Part shown: one piece after another, positions 6,459 through 7,536 of the stretch
How the letters are laid out: each line of letters starts with the position of its first letter
Position numbering within the stretch: position 1 is the stretch's first letter
Translations under genes and position numbers: made by a program
The notes under the pieces: generated by a model
Told to the model about the DNA's origin: nothing
The model's database searches: none
The model's input: only the letters and a program-made list of their open reading frames with translations
NCBI GenBank assembly: GCA_016869015.1
Contig: VGFB01000175.1
Coordinates: 1-7,536, forward strand
Direction: 5' to 3'
Origin: Armatimonadota bacterium
GTDB lineage: Bacteria; Armatimonadota; Zipacnadia; Zipacnadales; VGFC01
DNA length: 7,536 nucleotides

Positions 6459-6478
6459 GTCGGAGCAGGCGCTCCGAC
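6459..6478. repeat. Perfect 7-bp hairpin, REP-like
   Basis: GTCGGAG and CTCCGAC surround the six-base loop CAGGCG, starting six bases after the folD stop codon. No T-run follows on either strand, so termination would be weak. The compact palindrome flanked by CTAC on one side resembles dispersed intergenic repeats; only a genome-wide count can confirm this. Confidence 0.6.
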
Positions 6479-6493
6479 CTACGTGCCCCTGAA

Positions 6494-6542
6494 AGCGCCG
6501 GGCCTGGCGAAAGTGGTTCCCCTCCGTAGCCGGCCCGGCGCT
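6494..6542 (-). terminator. Probable terminator of the ABC exporter gene, possibly bidirectional
   Basis: AGCGCCGGGCC (6494-6504) pairs perfectly with GGCCCGGCGCT (6532-6542), an 11-bp stem. After a one-base bulge, GGC 6506-6508 and GCC 6529-6531 can extend it. It lies nine bases beyond the exporter's stop codon. Read on the - strand, the stem is followed by TTTC, a short U-tract. On the + strand it is followed by GACTGATT, so it may also help end folD transcription. The large loop and weak U-tract limit confidence. Confidence 0.55.
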
Positions 6543-6551
6543 GACTGATTC

Positions 6552-7536
6552 CTACCCCCCCGAGTACTCCTCTCCCGGGAAGCGCGGCCCGCCGACCGGC
6601 TTCGGCCCGGCCCCATCCCCCGGGCCGGGTTCGATTTCCGGGATGTCGAACTGCCGCTCGTACATCTCCTTGTAGAGCCCGCCGAGGGCCATGAGATCGG
6701 CGTGCGTTCCGCGCTCGACGATCTGGCCATCCTCCAGGACGAGGATCTGGTCGGCGTTCACGATGGTGGAGAGGCGGTGGGCGATCACAAAGGTCGTCCG
6801 GCCGCGCACGAGGCGGTTGACGGCCGACTGGATGATCCGCTCAGCCTCGGTGTCCACCGAGCTGGTCGCTTCGTCGAGGATCAGGATGCGCGGGTCGGCC
6901 AGCAGCGCGCGGGCGATGGCGATCCGCTGCTTCTGGCCGCCGGAGAGCTTCACACCGCGCTCGCCGATCTGCGTCTCATACCCGTCGGGCAGGTCGTCAA
7001 TGATGAACTCATGGGCGTGCGCGGCGGTCGCGGCCTCCTGCACCTCCTCGTCGGTCGCGTCGAGGCGGCCGTAGCGGATGTTCTCCCGCACGGTGTCGTC
7101 AAACAGGAACGTGTCCTGAAGCACGATCGCGATCTGCTTCCGAAGCGAAGCGAGCGTCACGGTCCGCAGGTCACGGCCGTCCACCCGCACCGTGCCCTCC
7201 AGCGGGTCATAGAAGCGGGGGATGAGATTGGCGATGCTGGTCTTCCCGGCGCCGGAGCGGCCGACGAGGGCGACCGTCTGGCCCGGCTCGGAGGTGAGGT
7301 TCACCCCTTGCAGCACGACCTCCCCGGTGTGGTAGCGGAAGCTCAGGTTCTCGAAGGCGACACGCCCCTCGATACGGCTGAGGGCCTCGGCGCCCGGGGC
7401 GTCCGTGATCTCCGGCTTCGTATCGGTGATCTCGAAGATGCGCGCCAGCGCCGCGAGGGCCTGGTTGATGGTGTTATGCACCTGCAGCAGGCTGCGGATC
7501 GGGCCGTAGAGCATCTGCAGGTAGCCGATGAAGGCC
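6552..7536 (-). CDS. ABC exporter, C-terminal part: end of membrane domain and complete ATPase (partial)
   Basis: The frame is open to the right edge. The first visible residues (AFIGYLQMLYGPIRSLLQ) are the end of an ABC-exporter membrane domain, so the Met at 7514 is internal and the start lies outside the window. Counting from that Met, the nucleotide-binding domain shows Walker A GRSGAGKT (85-92), Q-loop Gln133 in VLQDTFLFDDT, signature LSGGQ (190-194), Walker B ILILDE (210-215), D-loop SSVD and switch His246 in IAHRLS. All catalytic elements are present. The order, with membrane domain before ATPase in one chain and the RFYDP and TVRENIRYG motifs, fits an MsbA/LmrA-type half-transporter that exports lipids, drugs or peptides as a dimer. 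The substrate cannot be told. After the ATPase, a tail of about 30 residues is rich in Pro and Gly. It converges on folD and is not in its operon; its partner or own membrane segments lie outside the window. Confidence 0.9.
   Translation of the reverse strand, partial: AFIGYLQMLYGPIRSLLQVHNTINQALAALARIFEITDTKPEITDAPGAEALSRIEGRVAFENLSFRYHTGEVVLQGVNLTSEPGQTVALVGRSGAGKTSIANLIPRFYDPLEGTVRVDGRDLRTVTLASLRKQIAIVLQDTFLFDDTVRENIRYGRLDATDEEVQEAATAAHAHEFIIDDLPDGYETQIGERGVKLSGGQKQRIAIARALLADPRILILDEATSSVDTEAERIIQSAVNRLVRGRTTFVIAHRLSTIVNADQILVLEDGQIVERGTHADLMALGGLYKEMYERQFDIPEIEPGPGDGAGPKPVGGPRFPGEEYSGG

Noticed and set aside
7512..7514. Start of the ABC exporter at the Met encoded at 7514
   Set aside because: The frame stays open to the window edge and encodes FIGYLQ, typical of the end of an exporter membrane domain. 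The gene is truncated by the window, not short.

Overview
The window is GC-rich throughout (my impression is near 70%; not counted), with strong G/C preference at third codon positions and clear Shine-Dalgarno sites. No RNA gene, CRISPR array, transposase or prophage gene is visible. Paired secreted glycoside hydrolases of the GH5-like and GH123/DUF4091 types, together with a divergent FolD and a stand-alone cyclohydrolase, suggest an uncultured saccharolytic bacterium of the Armatimonadota/Planctomycetota kind. This placement is a low-confidence inference from gene content.

Region 1 (1-4693, + strand) is a carbohydrate operon fragment. It holds the last 32 codons of an unidentified gene, then a 787-residue exported clan GH-A glycosidase. 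Eleven bases later comes a 730-residue exported GH123/DUF4091-type glycosidase, whose ribosome binding site overlaps the preceding stop codon. The two enzymes are probably made together and act on the same glycan outside the cytoplasm. The substrate cannot be read from sequence; the GH123 family precedent is beta-N-acetylgalactosaminides.

Region 2 (4694-4925) is a non-coding spacer packed with repeats and palindromes. It contains two copies of a near-palindromic 20-mer, a 14-bp perfect inverted repeat, a GC hairpin, and an inverted repeat that could mask the next gene's ribosome binding site.

Region 3 (4926-6452, + strand) is a one-carbon (tetrahydrofolate) pair: a stand-alone FchA-type methenyl-THF cyclohydrolase, then FolD. 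This is the most interesting part of the window. In FolD the lysine needed for cyclohydrolase chemistry is Gln53 and the supporting glutamine is Leu97, while the tyrosine and aspartate remain. The simplest reading is that this FolD is only a dehydrogenase and that the neighbouring FchA supplies the lost cyclohydrolase step.

Region 4 (6453-7536) starts with a 99-base convergent spacer holding two hairpins, one of them a likely terminator. It is followed on the - strand by the C-terminal part of an ABC exporter that runs off the right edge. No gene-free stretch exceeds 300 bases. Long open frames opposite the glycosidase genes are judged to be GC-rich shadows.
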